The position numbers and the translations under genes were made by a program. The notes below the pieces were generated by a model. That model saw nothing but the letters and a program-made list of their open reading frames with translations. It ran no database searches and had not been told where the DNA came from. Positions 48,901 to 63,900 of a stretch of DNA of 64,000 nt are shown here, one piece after another; the first letter of the stretch is position 1; each line of letters begins with the position of its first letter. The DNA lies in the NCBI GenBank assembly GCA_934045905.1, contig OW203770.1, positions 28,715,259 through 28,779,258 of the forward strand, given 5' to 3'. The stretch is from Leuctra nigra. Lineage: Eukaryota > Arthropoda > Insecta > Plecoptera > Leuctridae.

Positions 48901-51190
48901 TCCATGTCCAATACTGACATACACACAGCACACACACAGTGACTGGACTTACCGTCTAGGCTCTATAACCTCCATTTCCATTCCATGTCCAATACTGACT
49001 ACCCGGCACACACACAGTGACTGGACTTACCGTCTAGGCTCTATAACCTCCATTTTCATTCCATGTCCAATACTGACCACCCGGCACACACACAGTGACT
49101 GGACTTACCGTCTAGGCTCTATAACCTCCATTTCCATTCCATGTCCAATATTGACCACCCGGCACACACACAGTGACTGGACTTACCGTCTAGGCTCTAT
49201 AACCTCCATTTCCATTCCATGTCCAATACTGACCACACAGCACACACACAGTGACTGGACTTACCGTCTAGGCTCTATAACCTCCATTTCCATTCCATGT
49301 CCAATACTGACCACCCAGCACACACACAGTGGCTGGACTTACCGTCTAGGCTCTATAACCTCCATTTCCATTCCATGTCCAATACTGACATACACACAGC
49401 ACACACACAGTGGCTGGACTTAACGTCTAGGCTCTATAACCTCCATTTCCATTTCATGTCCAATACTGACCACCCAGCACACACACAGTGGCTGGACTTA
49501 CCGTCTAGGCTCTATAACCTCCATTTCCATTCCATGTCCAATACTGACATACATCCAGCACACACACAGTGGCTGGACTTACCGTCTAGGCTCTATAACC
49601 TCCATTTCCATTCCATGTCCAATACTGACCACCCAGCACACACACAGTGGCTGGACTAACCGTCTAGGCTCTATAACCTCCATTTCCATTCCATGTCCAA
49701 TACTGACCACCCGGCACACACACAGTGACTGGACTTACCGTCTAGGCTCTATAACCTCCTTTTCCATTCCATGTCCAATATTGACCACCCGGCACACACA
49801 CAGTGACTGGACTTACCGTCTAGGCTCTATAACCTCCATTTCCATTCCATGTCCAATACTGACCACCCGGCACACACACAGTGACTGGACTTACCGTCTA
49901 GGCTCTATAACCTCCATTTCTATTCCATGTCCAATACTGACCACCCAGCACACACACAGTGGCTGGACTTACCGTCTAGGCTCTATAACCTCTATTTCCA
50001 TTCCATGTCCAATACTGACATACACACAGCACACACACAGTGGCTGGACTTACCGTCTAGGCTCTATAACCTCCATTTCCATTCCATGTCCAATACTGAC
50101 CACCCGGCACTTACACAGTGGCTGGACTTACCGTCTAGGCTCTATAACCTCCATTTACATTCCATGTCCAATACTGACATACACTCAGCACACACACAGT
50201 GGCTGGACTTACCGTCTAGGCTCTATAACCTCCATTTCCATTCCATGTCCAATACTGACCACCCAGCACACACACAGTGGCTGGACTTACCGTCTAGGCT
50301 CTATAACCTCCATTTCCATTCCATGTCCAATACTGACATACACACAGCACACACACAGTGACTGGACTTACCGTCTAGGCTCTATAACCTCCATTTTCAT
50401 TCTATGTCCAATACTGACCACCCGGCACAGACACAGTGACTGGACTTACCGTCTAGGCTCTATAACCTCCATTTCCATTCCATGTCCAATACTGACCACC
50501 CGGCACAGACACAGTGACTGGACTTACCGTCTAGGCTCTATAACCTCCATTTCCATTCCATGTCCAATACTGACATACACACAGAAAACACACAGTGACA
50601 GGACTTACCGTCTAGGCTCTTTACCCTCCATTTCCAATTTCATGTCCAATACTGACCACCCGGCACACACACAGTGACTGGACTTACCGTCAAGGCTCTA
50701 TAACCTCCATTTTCATTCTATGTCCAATACTGACCACCCGGCACACACACAGTGACTGGACTTACCGTCTAGGCTCTATAACCTCCATTGCCATTCCATG
50801 TCCAATACTGACCACCCGGCACACACACAGTGACTGGACTTACCGTCTAGGCTCTATAACCTTTATTTCCATTCCATGTCCAATACTGACCACCCGGCAC
50901 ACACACAGTGACTGGACTTACCGTCTAGGCTCTATAACCTCCATTTCCATTCCATGTCCAATACTGACCACCCGGCACACACACAGTGACTGGACTTACC
51001 GTCTAGGCTCTATAACCTCCATTTCCATTCCATGTCCAATACTGACCACCCGGCACACACACAGTGGCTGGACTTACCGTCTAGGCTCTATAACCTCCAT
51101 TTCCATTCCATGTCCAATACTGACCACCCGGCACACACACAGTGACTGGACTTACCGTCTAGGCTCTATAACCTCCATTTCCATTCCATG
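42903..51190 (-). repeat. Array 3: 78/81-bp minisatellite copying exon A's end and its 5' splice site, about 106 copies
   Basis: On the minus strand each unit holds the last bases of exon A (GGAATGGAAATGGAGGTTAT, then AGAGCCTAGACG), the donor GTAAGT, and an intronic spacer rich in GT. Two spacer types exist: accacccggcacac (78 bp) and acatacacacagcacac (81 bp). The rightmost unit is the real junction at 51156/51155. Near 48440 and 48888 two units lack about 36 bases including the donor; they are 448 bp apart, marking a block duplication. A gtccaaaaatgacc variant recurs near 43374 and 44633, again as a block copy. Unit lengths divisible by three explain the long open frames; they are not genes. 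Confidence 0.95.
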
Positions 51191-51311
51191 TTCCTTTATG
51201 TCGAAATAGTACTCCTTACTCAAATTATTTGCTGTGTTCGTTAGAACCATATTAGCATTAGGAATTACTAATGTATCATTTATCATGTATGCATCAATAT
51301 TCGATACAAAC
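51156..51311 (-). CDS. SLC15-like peptide transporter, exon A (extracellular loop)
   Basis: The exon is 156 bases, with a strong acceptor (TAGCTTTTTTTGCAG, AG 51313-51312) and donor GACG|GTAAGT (51155-51150). It is entered in phase 2 and left in phase 2; only one frame is open. It encodes FVSNIDAYMINDTLVIPNAN, MVLTNTANNLSKEYYFDIKE and HGMEMEVIEPR plus a split Arg. Two N-glycosylation sequons (NDT, NLS) fit an extracellular position, as expected for the large loop before helix 10 in animal PEPT proteins. That loop diverges fast, so sequence alone would not identify it; the phase match to exon B (CG+G) does. Its last part is the exonic portion of the array 3 unit. Confidence 0.8.
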
Positions 51312-51960
51312 CTGCAAAAAAAGCTAATATTAATTAAAATATGGACGGTAATAAAGGGATGGTTATTAAGGTGCAATGATCTTGATGGATAAGCACCTAA
51401 GCTAACAAGGAAAACGCTCAGTGTAACGCGTTGATGAGCGAGCACGGGTACGTTCAAATTCTCGAACCGGAAATGCGTACACAACGCACAGAAATAATAT
51501 GCATTCATATTGAATTAAAATATGATACACCTGGTACATATATCAAATCAGATTCAATTCAATTGGCACTGGAAAAAATTAATTTCGATACATCATTTCT
51601 GACAGCTAATAAAAATGTCAATAAGTTTATACGTTCTTAACTGATTGGAATGCAAATTTGTAAAAAAAGAGAAATAGATGGTCTTAATGACCATGCAAAA
51701 TATGAATTTGATCAAATTTATCGAATACAATTTTATTTTTTCAGCCTATCAGGAGATAATTATTTAAATTTTTACTAATCAATGTATTTCAAAACAATAA
51801 GGGTCTGCAAACAAAAAAGGTTGTCTCTACATGTGTGCACAATTTCAGAACTATAGTGAAACGGTGCAACTTCCATTGCTCAAGGTAGCAAAAAAAAAAA
51901 AAAAAAAAAGAGGTCCGTGTCAAAAAAATCGGAAGGGGTCGCTCGCTTCGCTCGTTTAAT
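51312..51960. other. Intron upstream of exon A, 3' portion
   Basis: AT-rich intron. A segment at 51405-51475 (aaaacgctcagtgtaacgcg…) resembles one at 2850-2920 (gaacacgctcggtgtgacgc…) and is probably a dispersed repeat. A run of about 20 A (51890-51909) precedes a gctcgcttcgctcg phrase and array 4. Confidence 0.55.
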
Positions 51961-54900
51961 TATTGTGGGATCAGCACTTACGCTATTATGATGAAGTAAT
52001 GAAGCATATGGTTATTGTGGGATCAGCACTTACGCTATATGATGAAGTAATGAAGCATATGGTTATTGTGGGATCAGCACTTACGCTATTTGATGAAGTA
52101 ATGAAGCATATGGTTATTGTGGGATCAGCACTTACGCTATATGATAAAGTCATGAAGCATATGGTAATTGTGGGATCAGCACTTACGCTATATGATGAAG
52201 TAATGAAGCAGATGGTTATTGTGGGATCAGCACTTACGCTATATGATGAAGTAATGAAGCATATGGTTATTGTGGGATCAGCACTTACGCTATATGATGA
52301 AGTAATGAAGCATATGGTTATTGTGGGATCAGTACTTACGCTATATGATGAAGTAATGAAGCATATGTTTATTGTGGGATCAGCACTTACGCTATTTGAT
52401 GAAGTAATTAAGCATATGGTTATTGTGGGATCAGAACTTACGCTATATGATGAAGTAATGAAGCATATGGTTATTGTGGGATCAGCACTTACTCTATATG
52501 ATAAAGTCATGAAGCATATGGTTATTGTGGGATCTGCACTTACGCTATATGATGAAGTAATGAAGCATATGGTTATTGTGGGATCAGCACTTACGCTATA
52601 TGATGAAGTCATAAAGCATATGGTTATTGTGGGATCAGCACTTACGCTATATGATGAAGTAATGAAGCAGATGGTTATTGTGGGATCAGCACTTACGCTA
52701 TATGATGAAGTAATGAAGCATATGGTTATTGTGGGATCAGCACTTACGCTATATGATGAAGAAATGAAGCATATGGTTATTGTGGGATCAGCACTTATGC
52801 TATATGATGAAGTAATGAAGCATATGGTTATTGTGGGATCAGCACTTATGCTAAATGATGAAGTAATGAAGCATATGATGATTGTGGGATCAGCACTTAC
52901 GCTATATGATGAAGTAATGAAGCATATGGTTATTGTGGGATCTGCACTTACGCTATATGATGAAGTAATGAAGCATATGGTTATTGTGGGATCAGTACTT
53001 ACGCTATATGATGAAGTAATGAAGCATATGGTTATTGTGGGATCAGTAATTACGCTATATGATAAGGTAATGAAGCATATGGTTATTGTGGGATCAGCAC
53101 TTACGCTATATGATGGAGTAATGAAGCATATGATGATTGTGGGATCAGTACTTACGCTATATGATGAAGTAATGAAGCATATGGTTATTGTGGGATCAGC
53201 ACTTACGCTATATGATGAAGTAATGAAGCATATGGTTATTGTGGGATCAGTAATTACGCTATATGATGAAGTAATGAAGCATATGGTTATTGTGGGATCA
53301 GTACTTACGCTATATGATGAAGTAATGAAGCATATGATTATTGTGGGATCAGCACTTACGCTATATGATGAAGTAATGAAGCATATGGTTATTGTGGGAT
53401 CAGTACTTACGCTATATGATGAAGTATTGAAGCATATGGTTATTGTGGGATCAGTACTTACGCTATATGATGAAGTAATGAAGCATATGGTTATTGTGGG
53501 ATCAGCACTGATGCTATATGATGAAGTAATAAAGCATATGGTTATTGTGGGATCAGCACTTACGCTATATGATGAAGTAATAAAGCATATGGTTATTGTG
53601 GGATCTGCACTTACGCTATATGATGAAGTAATGAAGCATATGGTTATTGTGGGATCAGTACTTACGCTATATGATGAAGTAATGAAGCATATGGTTATTG
53701 TGGGATCAGCACTTACGCTATATGATGAAGTAATGAAGCATATGGTTATTGTGGGATCAGTACTTACGCTTTATGATGAAGTAATGAAGCATATGATTAT
53801 TGTGGGATCAGCACTTACGCTATATGATGAAGTAATGAAGCATATGGGTATTGTGGGATCAGCACTAATGCTATTTGATGAAGTAATGAAGCATATGGTT
53901 ATTGTGGGATCAGCACTTACGCTATATGATGAAGTAATGAAGCATATGGTTATTGTGGGATCTGCACTTACGCTATATGATGAAGTAATGAAGCATATGG
54001 TTATTGTGGGATCTGCACTTACGCTATATGATGAAGTAATGAAGCATATGGTTATTGTGGGATCAGTACTTACGCTATATGATGAAGTAATGAAGCATAT
54101 GGTTATTGTGGGATCAGTAATTACGCTATATGATAAGGTAATGAAGCATATGGTTATTGTGGGATCAGCACTTACGCTATATGATGAAGTAATGAAGCAT
54201 ATGGTTATTGTGGGATCAGACCTTACGCTTTTTGATGAAGTAAATCAAGCATATGGTTTTTGTGGGATCAGTACTTACGCTATATGATGAAGTAATGAAG
54301 CATATGGTTATTGTGGGATCAGTACTTACGCTATATGATAAGGTAATGAAGCATATGGTTATTGTGGGATCAGCACTTACGCTATTTGATGAAGTAATGA
54401 AGCATATGGTTATTGTGGGATCAGCACTTACGCTATATGATAAAGTCATGAAGCATATGGTAATTGTGGGATCAGCACTTACGCTATATGATGAAGTAAT
54501 GAAGCAGATGGTTATTGTGGGATCAGCACTTACGCTATATGATGAAGTAATGAAGCATATGGTTATTGTGGGATCAGCACTTACGCTATATGATGAAGTA
54601 ATGAAGCATATGGTTATTGTGGGATCAGCACTTACGCTATATGATAAGGTAATGAAGCATATGGTTATTGTGGGATCAGCACTTACGCTATATGATGAAG
54701 TAATGAAGCATATGGTTATTGTGGGATCAGACCTTACGCTTTTTGATGAAGTAAATCAAGCATATGGTTTTTGTGGGATCAGTACTTACGCTATATGATG
54801 AAGTAATGAAGCATATGGTTATTGTGGGATCAGTACTTACGCTATATGATGAAGTAATGAAGCATATGGTTATTGTGGGATCAGCACTTACGCTATTTGT

Positions 54901-57900
54901 TGAAGTAATGAAGCATATGGTTATTGTGGGATCAGCACTTACGCTATATGATAAAGTCATGAAGCATATGGTAATTGTGGGATCAGCACTTACGCTATAT
55001 GATGAAGTAATGAAGCAGATGGTTATTGTGGGATCAGCACTTACGCTATATGATGAAGTAATGAAGCATATGGTTATTGTGGGATCAGCACTTACGCTAT
55101 ATGATGAAGTAATGAAGCATATGGTTATTGTGGGATCAGCACTTACGCTATATGATGAAGTAATGAAGCATATGGGTATTGTGGGATCAGCACTAATGCT
55201 ATTTGATGAAGTAATGAAGCATATGGTTATTGTGGGATCAGCACTTACGCTATATGATGAAGTAATGAAGCATATGGTTATTGTGGGATCTGCACTTACG
55301 CTATATGATGAAGTAATGAAGCATATGGTTATTGTGGGATCTGCACTTACGCTATATGATGAAGTAATGAAGCATATGGTTATTGTGGGATCAGTACTTA
55401 CGCTATATGATGAAGTAATGAAGCATATGGTTATTGTGGGATCAGTAATTACGCTATATGATAAGGTAATGAAGCATATGGTTATTGTGGGATCAGCACT
55501 TACGCTATATGATGAAGTAATGAAGCATATGGTTATTGTGGGATCAGACCTTACGCTTTTTGATGAAGTAAATCAAGCATATGGTTTTTGTGGGATCAGT
55601 ACTTACGCTATATGATGAAGTAATGAAGCATATGGTTATTGTGGGATCAGTACTTACGCTATATGATAAGGTAATGAAGCATATGGTTATTGTGGGATCA
55701 GCACTTACGCTATTTGATGAAGTAATGAAGCATATGGTTATTGTGGGATCAGCACTTACGCTATATGATAAAGTCATGAAGCATATGGTAATTGTGGGAT
55801 CAGCACTTACGCTATATGATGAAGTAATGAAGCAGATGGTTATTGTGGGATCAGCACTTACGCTATATGATGAAGTAATGAAGCATATGGTTATTGTGGG
55901 ATCAGCACTTACGCTATATGATGAAGTAATGAAGCATATGGTTATTGTGGGATCAGCACTTACGCTATATGATAAGGTAATGAAGCATATGGTTATTGTG
56001 GGATCAGCACTTACGCTATATGATGAAGTAATGAAGCATATGGTTATTGTGGGATCAGACCTTACGCTTTTTGATGAAGTAAATCAAGCATATGGTTTTT
56101 GTGGGATCAGTACTTACGCTATATGATGAAGTAATGAAGCATATGGTTATTGTGGGATCAGTACTTACGCTATATGATGAAGTAATGAAGCATATGGTTA
56201 TTGTGGGATCAGCACTTACGCTATTTGTTGAAGTAATGAAGCATATGGTTATTGTGGGATCAGCACTTACGCTATATGATAAAGTCATGAAGCATATGGT
56301 AATTGTGGGATCAGCACTTACGCTATATGATGAAGTAATGAAGCAGATGGTTATTGTGGGATCAGCACTTACGCTATATGATGAAGTAATGAAGCATATG
56401 GTTATTGTGGGATCAGCACTTACGCTATATGATGAAGTAATGAAGCATATGGTTATTGTGGGATCAGCACTTACGCTATATGATGAAGTAATGAAGCATA
56501 TGGTTATTGTGGGATCAGTACTTACGCTATATGATGAAGTAATGAAGCATATGTTTATTGTGGGATCAGCACTTACGCTATTTGATGAAGTAATTAAGCA
56601 TATGGTTATTGTGGGATCAGAACTTACGCTATATGATGAAGTAATGAAGCATATGGTTATTGTGGGATCAGCACTTACTCTATATGATAAAGTCATGAAG
56701 CATATGGTTATTGTGGGATCTGCACTTACGCTATATGATGAAGTAATGAAGCATATGGTTATTGTGGGATCAGCACTTACGCTATATGATGAAGTCATGA
56801 AGCATATGGTTATTGTGGGATCAGCACTTACGCTATATGATGAAGTAATGAAGCAGATGGTTATTGTGGGATCAGCACTTACGCTATATGATGAAGTAAT
56901 GAAGCATATGGTTATTGTGGGATCAGCACTTACGCTATATGATGAAGAAATGAAGCATATGGTTATTGTGGGATCAGCACTTATGCTATATGATGAAGTA
57001 ATGAAGCATATGGTTATTGTGGGATCAGCACTTATGCTAAATGATGAAGTAATGAAGCATATGATGATTGTGGGATCAGCACTTACGCTATATGATGGAG
57101 TAATGAAGCATATGATGATTGTGGGATCAGTACTTACGCTATATGATGAAGTAATGAAGCATATGGTTATTGTGGGATCAGCACTTACGCTATATGATGA
57201 AGTAATGAAGCATATGGTTATTGTGGGATCAGTAATTACGCTATATGATGAAGTAATGAAGCATATGGTTATTGTGGGATCAGTACTTACGCTATATGAT
57301 GAAGTAATGAAGCATATGATTATTGTGGGATCAGCACTTACGCTATATGATGAAGTAATGAAGCATATGGTTATTGTGGGATCAGTACTTACGCTATATG
57401 ATGAAGTATTGAAGCATATGGTTATTGTGGGATCAGTACTTACGCTATATGATGAAGTAATGAAGCATATGGTTATTGTGGGATCAGCACTGATGCTATA
57501 TGATGAAGTAATAAAGCATATGGTTATTGTGGGATCAGCACTTACGCTATATGATGAAGTAATAAAGCATATGGTTATTGTGGGATCTGCACTTACGCTA
57601 TATGATGAAGTAATGAAGCATATGGTTATTGTGGGATCAGTACTTACGCTATATGATGAAGTAATGAAGCATATGGTTATTGTGGGATCAGCACTTACGC
57701 TATATGATGAAGTAATGAAGCATATGGTTATTGTGGGATCAGTACTTACGCTTTATGATGAAGTAATGAAGCATATGATTATTGTGGGATCAGCACTTAC
57801 GCTATATGATGAAGTAATGAAGCATATGGGTATTGTGGGATCAGCACTAATGCTATTTGATGAAGTAATGAAGCATATGGTTATTGTGGGATCAGCACTT

Positions 57901-60900
57901 ACGCTATATGATGAAGTAATGAAGCATATGGTTATTGTGGGATCTGCACTTACGCTATATGATGAAGTAATGAAGCATATGGTTATTGTGGGATCTGCAC
58001 TTACGCTATATGATGAAGTAATGAAGCATATGGTTATTGTGGGATCAGTACTTACGCTATATGATGAAGTAATGAAGCATATGGTTATTGTGGGATCAGT
58101 AATTACGCTATATGATAAGGTAATGAAGCATATGGTTATTGTGGGATCAGCACTTACGCTATATGATGAAGTAATGAAGCATATGGTTATTGTGGGATCA
58201 GACCTTACGCTTTTTGATGAAGTAAATCAAGCATATGGTTTTTGTGGGATCAGTACTTACGCTATATGATGAAGTAATGAAGCATATGGTTATTGTGGGA
58301 TCAGTACTTACGCTATATGATAAGGTAATGAAGCATATGGTTATTGTGGGATCAGCACTTACGCTATATGATGAAGTAATGAAGCATATGGTTATTGTGG
58401 GATCAGCACTTACGCTTTTTGATGAAGTAAATCAAGCATATGGTTTTTGTGGGATCAGCACTTACGCTTTATGATGAAGTAATGAAGCATATGGTTATTG
58501 TGGGATCAGTACATACGCTATATGATAAGGTAATGAAGCATATGGTTATTGTGGGATCAGCACTTACGCTATATGATGAAGTAATGAAGCATATGGTTAT
58601 TGTGGGTTCAGCACTTACGCTTTTTGATGAAGTAAATCAAGCATATGGTTTTTGTGGGATCAGTACTTACGCTATATGATGAAGTTATGAAGCATATGGT
58701 TATTGTGGGATCAGGTCTTACGCTATATGATAAGGTAATGAAGCATATGGTTATTGTGGGATCAGTACTTACGCTATATGATGAAGTAATGAAGTGTATG
58801 GTTATTGTGGGATCAGCACTTACGCTATATAATGAAGTAATGAAGCATATGGTTATTGTGGGATCAGCACTTACGCTATATGATGAAGTAATGAAGCATA
58901 TGGTTATTGTGGGATCAGCACTTACACTATATGATGAAGTAAATCAAGCATATGGTTATTGTAGGATCAGCACTTATGCTATATGATGAAGTAATGAGGC
59001 ATATGATTATTGTGGGATCAGCTCTGACGCTATATGATGAAGTAATGAAGCATATGGTTATTGTGGGATCAGCACTTACGCTTTGTGATGAAGTAATGAA
59101 GCATATGGTTATTGTGGGATCAGCACTTATGCTATATGATGAAGTAATGAAGCATATGGTTATTGTGGGATCAGCACTTACGCTATATGATGAAGTAAAT
59201 CAAGCATATGGTTATTGTGGGATTAGCACTTACGCTATATGATGAAGTAAATCAAGCATATGGTTATTGTGGGATCAGCACTTACGCTATATGATGAAGT
59301 AATGAAGCATATGGTTATTGTGGGATCAGCACTTACGCTATATGATGAAGTAATGAAGCATATGGTTATTGTGGGATCAGCACTTACGCTATATGATAAA
59401 GTAAATCAAGCATATGGTTATTGTGGGATCAGCACTTATGCTATATGATGAAGTAATGAAGCATATGGTTATTGTGGGATCAGCACTTACGCATTGTGAT
59501 GAAGTAATGAAGCATATGGTTATTGTGGGATCAGCACTTATGCTATATGATGAAGTAATGAAGCATATGGTTATTGTGGGATCATCACTTACGCTTTGTG
59601 ATGAAGTAATGAAGCATATGGTTATTGTGGGATCAGCACTTATGCTATATGATGAAGTAATGAAGCATATGGTTATTGTGGGATCAGCACTTACGCTATA
59701 TGATGAAGTAATGAAGCATATGGTTATTGTGGGATCAGCACTTACGCTATATGATGAAGTAAATCAAGCATATGGTTATTGTGGGATCAGCACTTATGCT
59801 ATATGATGAAGTAATGAAGCATATGGTTATTGTGGGATCAGCACTTACGCTTTGTGATGAAGTAATGAAGCATATGGTTATTGTGGGATCAGCACTTATG
59901 CTATATGATGAAGTAATGAAGCATATGGTTATTGTGGGATCAGCACTTACGCTATATGATGAAGTAATGAAGCATATGGTTATTGTGTGATCAGCACTTA
60001 CGCTTTATGATGAAGTAATGAAGCATATGGTGATTGTGGGATTAGCACTTACGCTATATGATGAAGTAATGAAGCAATGGTTATTGTGGGATCAGTACTT
60101 ACTCTATATGATAATGTAATGAAGCATATGGTTATTGTGGGATCAGTACTTACGCTATATGATGAAGTAATGAAGCATATGGTTTTTGTGGGATCAGCAC
60201 TTACGCTTTATGATGAAGTAATGAAGCATATGGTTATTGTGGGATCAGTACTTACGCTATATGATAAGGTAATGAAGCATATGGTTATTGTGGGATCAGC
60301 ACTTACGCTATATGATGAAGTAATAAAGCATATGGTTATTGTGGGATCAGCACTTACGCTATATGATGAAGTAATGAAGCATATGGTTATTGTGGGATCA
60401 GCACTTACGCTATATGATGAAGTAATGAAGCATATGGTTATTGTGTGATCAGCACTTACGCTTTATGATGAAGTAATGAAGCATATGGTGATTGTGGGAT
60501 CAGCACTTACGCTTTATGATGAAGTAATGAAACATATGGTTATTGTGGGATCAGCACTTACGCTATATGATGAAGTAATGAAGCAATGGTTATTGTGGGA
60601 TCAGTACTTACTCTATATGATAAGGTAATGAAGCATATGGTTATTGTGGGATCAGCACTTACGCTATATGATGAAGTAATGAAGCATATGGTTATTGTGG
60701 GATCAGCACTTACGCTATATTATGAAGTAATGAAACATATGGTTATTGTGGGATCAGCACTTACGCTATATGATGAAGTAATGAAGAATATGGTTATTGT
60801 GGGATCAGCACTTACGCTATATGATGAAGTAATGAAGCATATGGTTATTGTGGGATCAGCACTTACGCTCTATGATGAAGTTAATCAAGCATATGGTTAT

Positions 60901-63900
60901 TGTGGGATCAGCACTTATGCTATATGATGAAGTAATGAAGCATATGGTTATTGTGGGATCAGCACTTACGCTTTGTGATGAAGTAATGAAGCATATGGTT
61001 ATTGTGGGATCAGCACTTATGCTATATGATGAAGTAATGAAGCATATGGTTATTGTGGGATCAGCACTTACGCTTTATGATTAAGTAATGAAGCATATGG
61101 TTATTGTGGGATCAGCACTTACGCTATATGATGAAGTAATGAAGCATATGGTTATTGTGGGATCAGCACTTACGCTATATGATGAAGTAAATCAAGCATA
61201 TGGTTATTGTGGGATCAGCACTTATGCTATATGATGAAGTAATGAAGCATATGGTTATTGTGGGATCAGCACTTACGCTTTGTGATGAAGTAATGAAGCA
61301 TATGGTTATTGTGGGATCAGCACTTATGCTATATGATGAAGTAATGAAGCATATGGTTATTGTGGGATCAGCACTTACGCTATATGATGAAGTAATGAAG
61401 CATATGGTTATTGTGGGATCAGCACTTACGCTATATGATGAAGTAATGAAGCATATGGTTATTGTGGGATCAGCACTTACGCTATATGATGAAGTAATGA
61501 AGCATATGGTTATTGTGGGATCTGCACTTACGCTATATGATGAAGTAAATCAAGCATATGGTTTTTGTGGGATCAGCACTTACGCTTTATGATGAAGTAA
61601 TGAAGCATATGGTTATTGTGGGATCAGTACTTACGCTATATGATAAGGTAATGAAGCATATGGTTATTGTGGGATCAGTACTTACGCTATATGATGAAGT
61701 AATGAAGCATATGGTTTTTGTGGGATCAGCACTTACGCTTTATGATGAAGTAATGAAGCATATGGTTATTGTGGGATCAGTACTTACGCTATATGATAAG
61801 GTAATGAAGCATATGGTTATTGTGGGATCAGCACTTACGCTATATGATGAAGTAATGAAGCATATGGTTATTGTGGGATCAGCACTTACGCTATATGATG
61901 AAGTAATGAAGCATATGGTTATTGTGTGATCAGCACTTACGCTTTATGATGAAGTAATGAAGCATATGGTGATTGTGGGATCAGCACTTACGCTTTATGA
62001 TGAAGTAATGAAACATATGGTTATTGTGGGATCAGCACTTACGCTATATGATGAAGTAATGAAGCAATGGTTATTGTGGGATCAGTACTTACTCTATATG
62101 ATAAGGTAATGAAGCATATGGTTATTGTGGGATCAGCACTTACGCTATATGATGAAGTAATGAAGCATATGGTTATTGTGGGATCAGCACTTACGCTATA
62201 TGATGAAGTAATGAAGCATATGGTTATTGTGGGATCAGCACTTACGCTATATGATGAAGTAATGAAGCATATGGTTATTGTGGGATCAACACTTACGCTA
62301 TATGATGAAGTAATGAAGCATATGGTTATTGTGGGATCAGCACTTACGCTATATGATGAAGTAATGAAGCATATGGTTATTGTGGGATCAGCACTTACGC
62401 TATATGATGAAGTAAATCAAGCATATGGTTATTGTGGGATTAGCACTTACGCTATATGATGAAGTAAATCAAGCATATGGTTATTGTGGGATCAGCACTT
62501 ACGCTATATGATGAAGTAATGAAGCATATGGTTATTGTGGGATCAGCACTTACGCTATATGATGAAGTAATGAAGCATATGGTTATTGTGGGATCAGCAC
62601 TTACGCTATATGATGAAGTAAATCAAGCATATAGTTATTGTGGGATCAGCACTTATGCTATATGATGAAGTAATGAAGCATATGGTTATTGTGGGATCAG
62701 CACTTACGCTTTGTGATGAAGTAATGAAGCATATGGTTATTGTGGGATCAGCATTTATGCTATATGATGAAGTAATGAAGCATATGGTTATTGTGGGATC
62801 AGCACTTACGCTATATGATGAAGTGATGAAGCATATGGTTATTGTTGGATCAGCACTTACGCTATATGATGATGAAGTAATGAAGCATATGGTTATTGTG
62901 GGATCAGCACTTACGCTATATGATGAAGTAATGAAGCATATGGTTATTGTGTGATCAGCACTTACGCTTTATGATGAAGTAATGAAGCATATGGTGATTG
63001 TGGGATTAGCACTTACGCTATATGATGAAGTAATGAAGCAATGGTTATTGTGGGATCAGTACTTACTCTATATGATAAGGTAATGAAGCATATGGTTATT
63101 GTGGGATCAGCACTTACGCTATATGATGAAGTAATGAAGCATATGGTTATTGTGGGATCAGCACTTACGCTATATGATGAAGTTAATCAAGCATATGGTT
63201 ATTGTGGGATCAGCACTTATGCTATATGATAAGGTAATGAAGCATATGGTTATTGTGGGATCAGCACTTACGCTATATGATGAAGTAATGAAGCATATGG
63301 TTATTGTGGGATCAGCACTTACGCTATATGATAAAGTAATGAAGCATATGGTTATTGTGTGATCAGCACTTACGCTTTATGATGAAGTAATGAAGCATAT
63401 GGTGATTGTGGGATCAGCACTTACGCTTTATGATGAAGTAATGAAACATATGGTTATTGTGGGATCAGCACTTACGCTATATGATGAAGTAATGAAGCAA
63501 TGGTTATTGTGGGATCAGTACTTACTCTATATGATAAGGTAATGAAGCATATGGTTATTGTGGGATCAGCACTTACGCTATATGATGAAGTAATGAAGCA
63601 TATGGTTATTGTGGGATTAGCACTTACGCTATATGATGAAGTAATGAAGCATATGGTTATTGTGGGATCAGCACTTACGCTATATGATGAAGTAATGAAG
63701 CATATGGTTATTGTGGGATCAGCACTTACGCTATATGATGAAGTAATGAAGCATATGGTTATTGTGGGATCAGTACTTACGCTATATGATGAAGTCATGA
63801 AGCATATGGTTATTGTGGGATCAGCACTTACGCTATATGATGAAGTAATGAAGCATATGGTTATTGTGGGATCAGCACTTACGCTATATGATGAAGTAAT

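Noticed and set aside
42903..51190. Repeated open frames with 26-residue units (HTHSDWTYRLGSITSISIPC…)
   Set aside because: Unit lengths of 78 and 81 are multiples of three. The frame is antisense to the exon A copies and restarts in different frames wherever indels occur.
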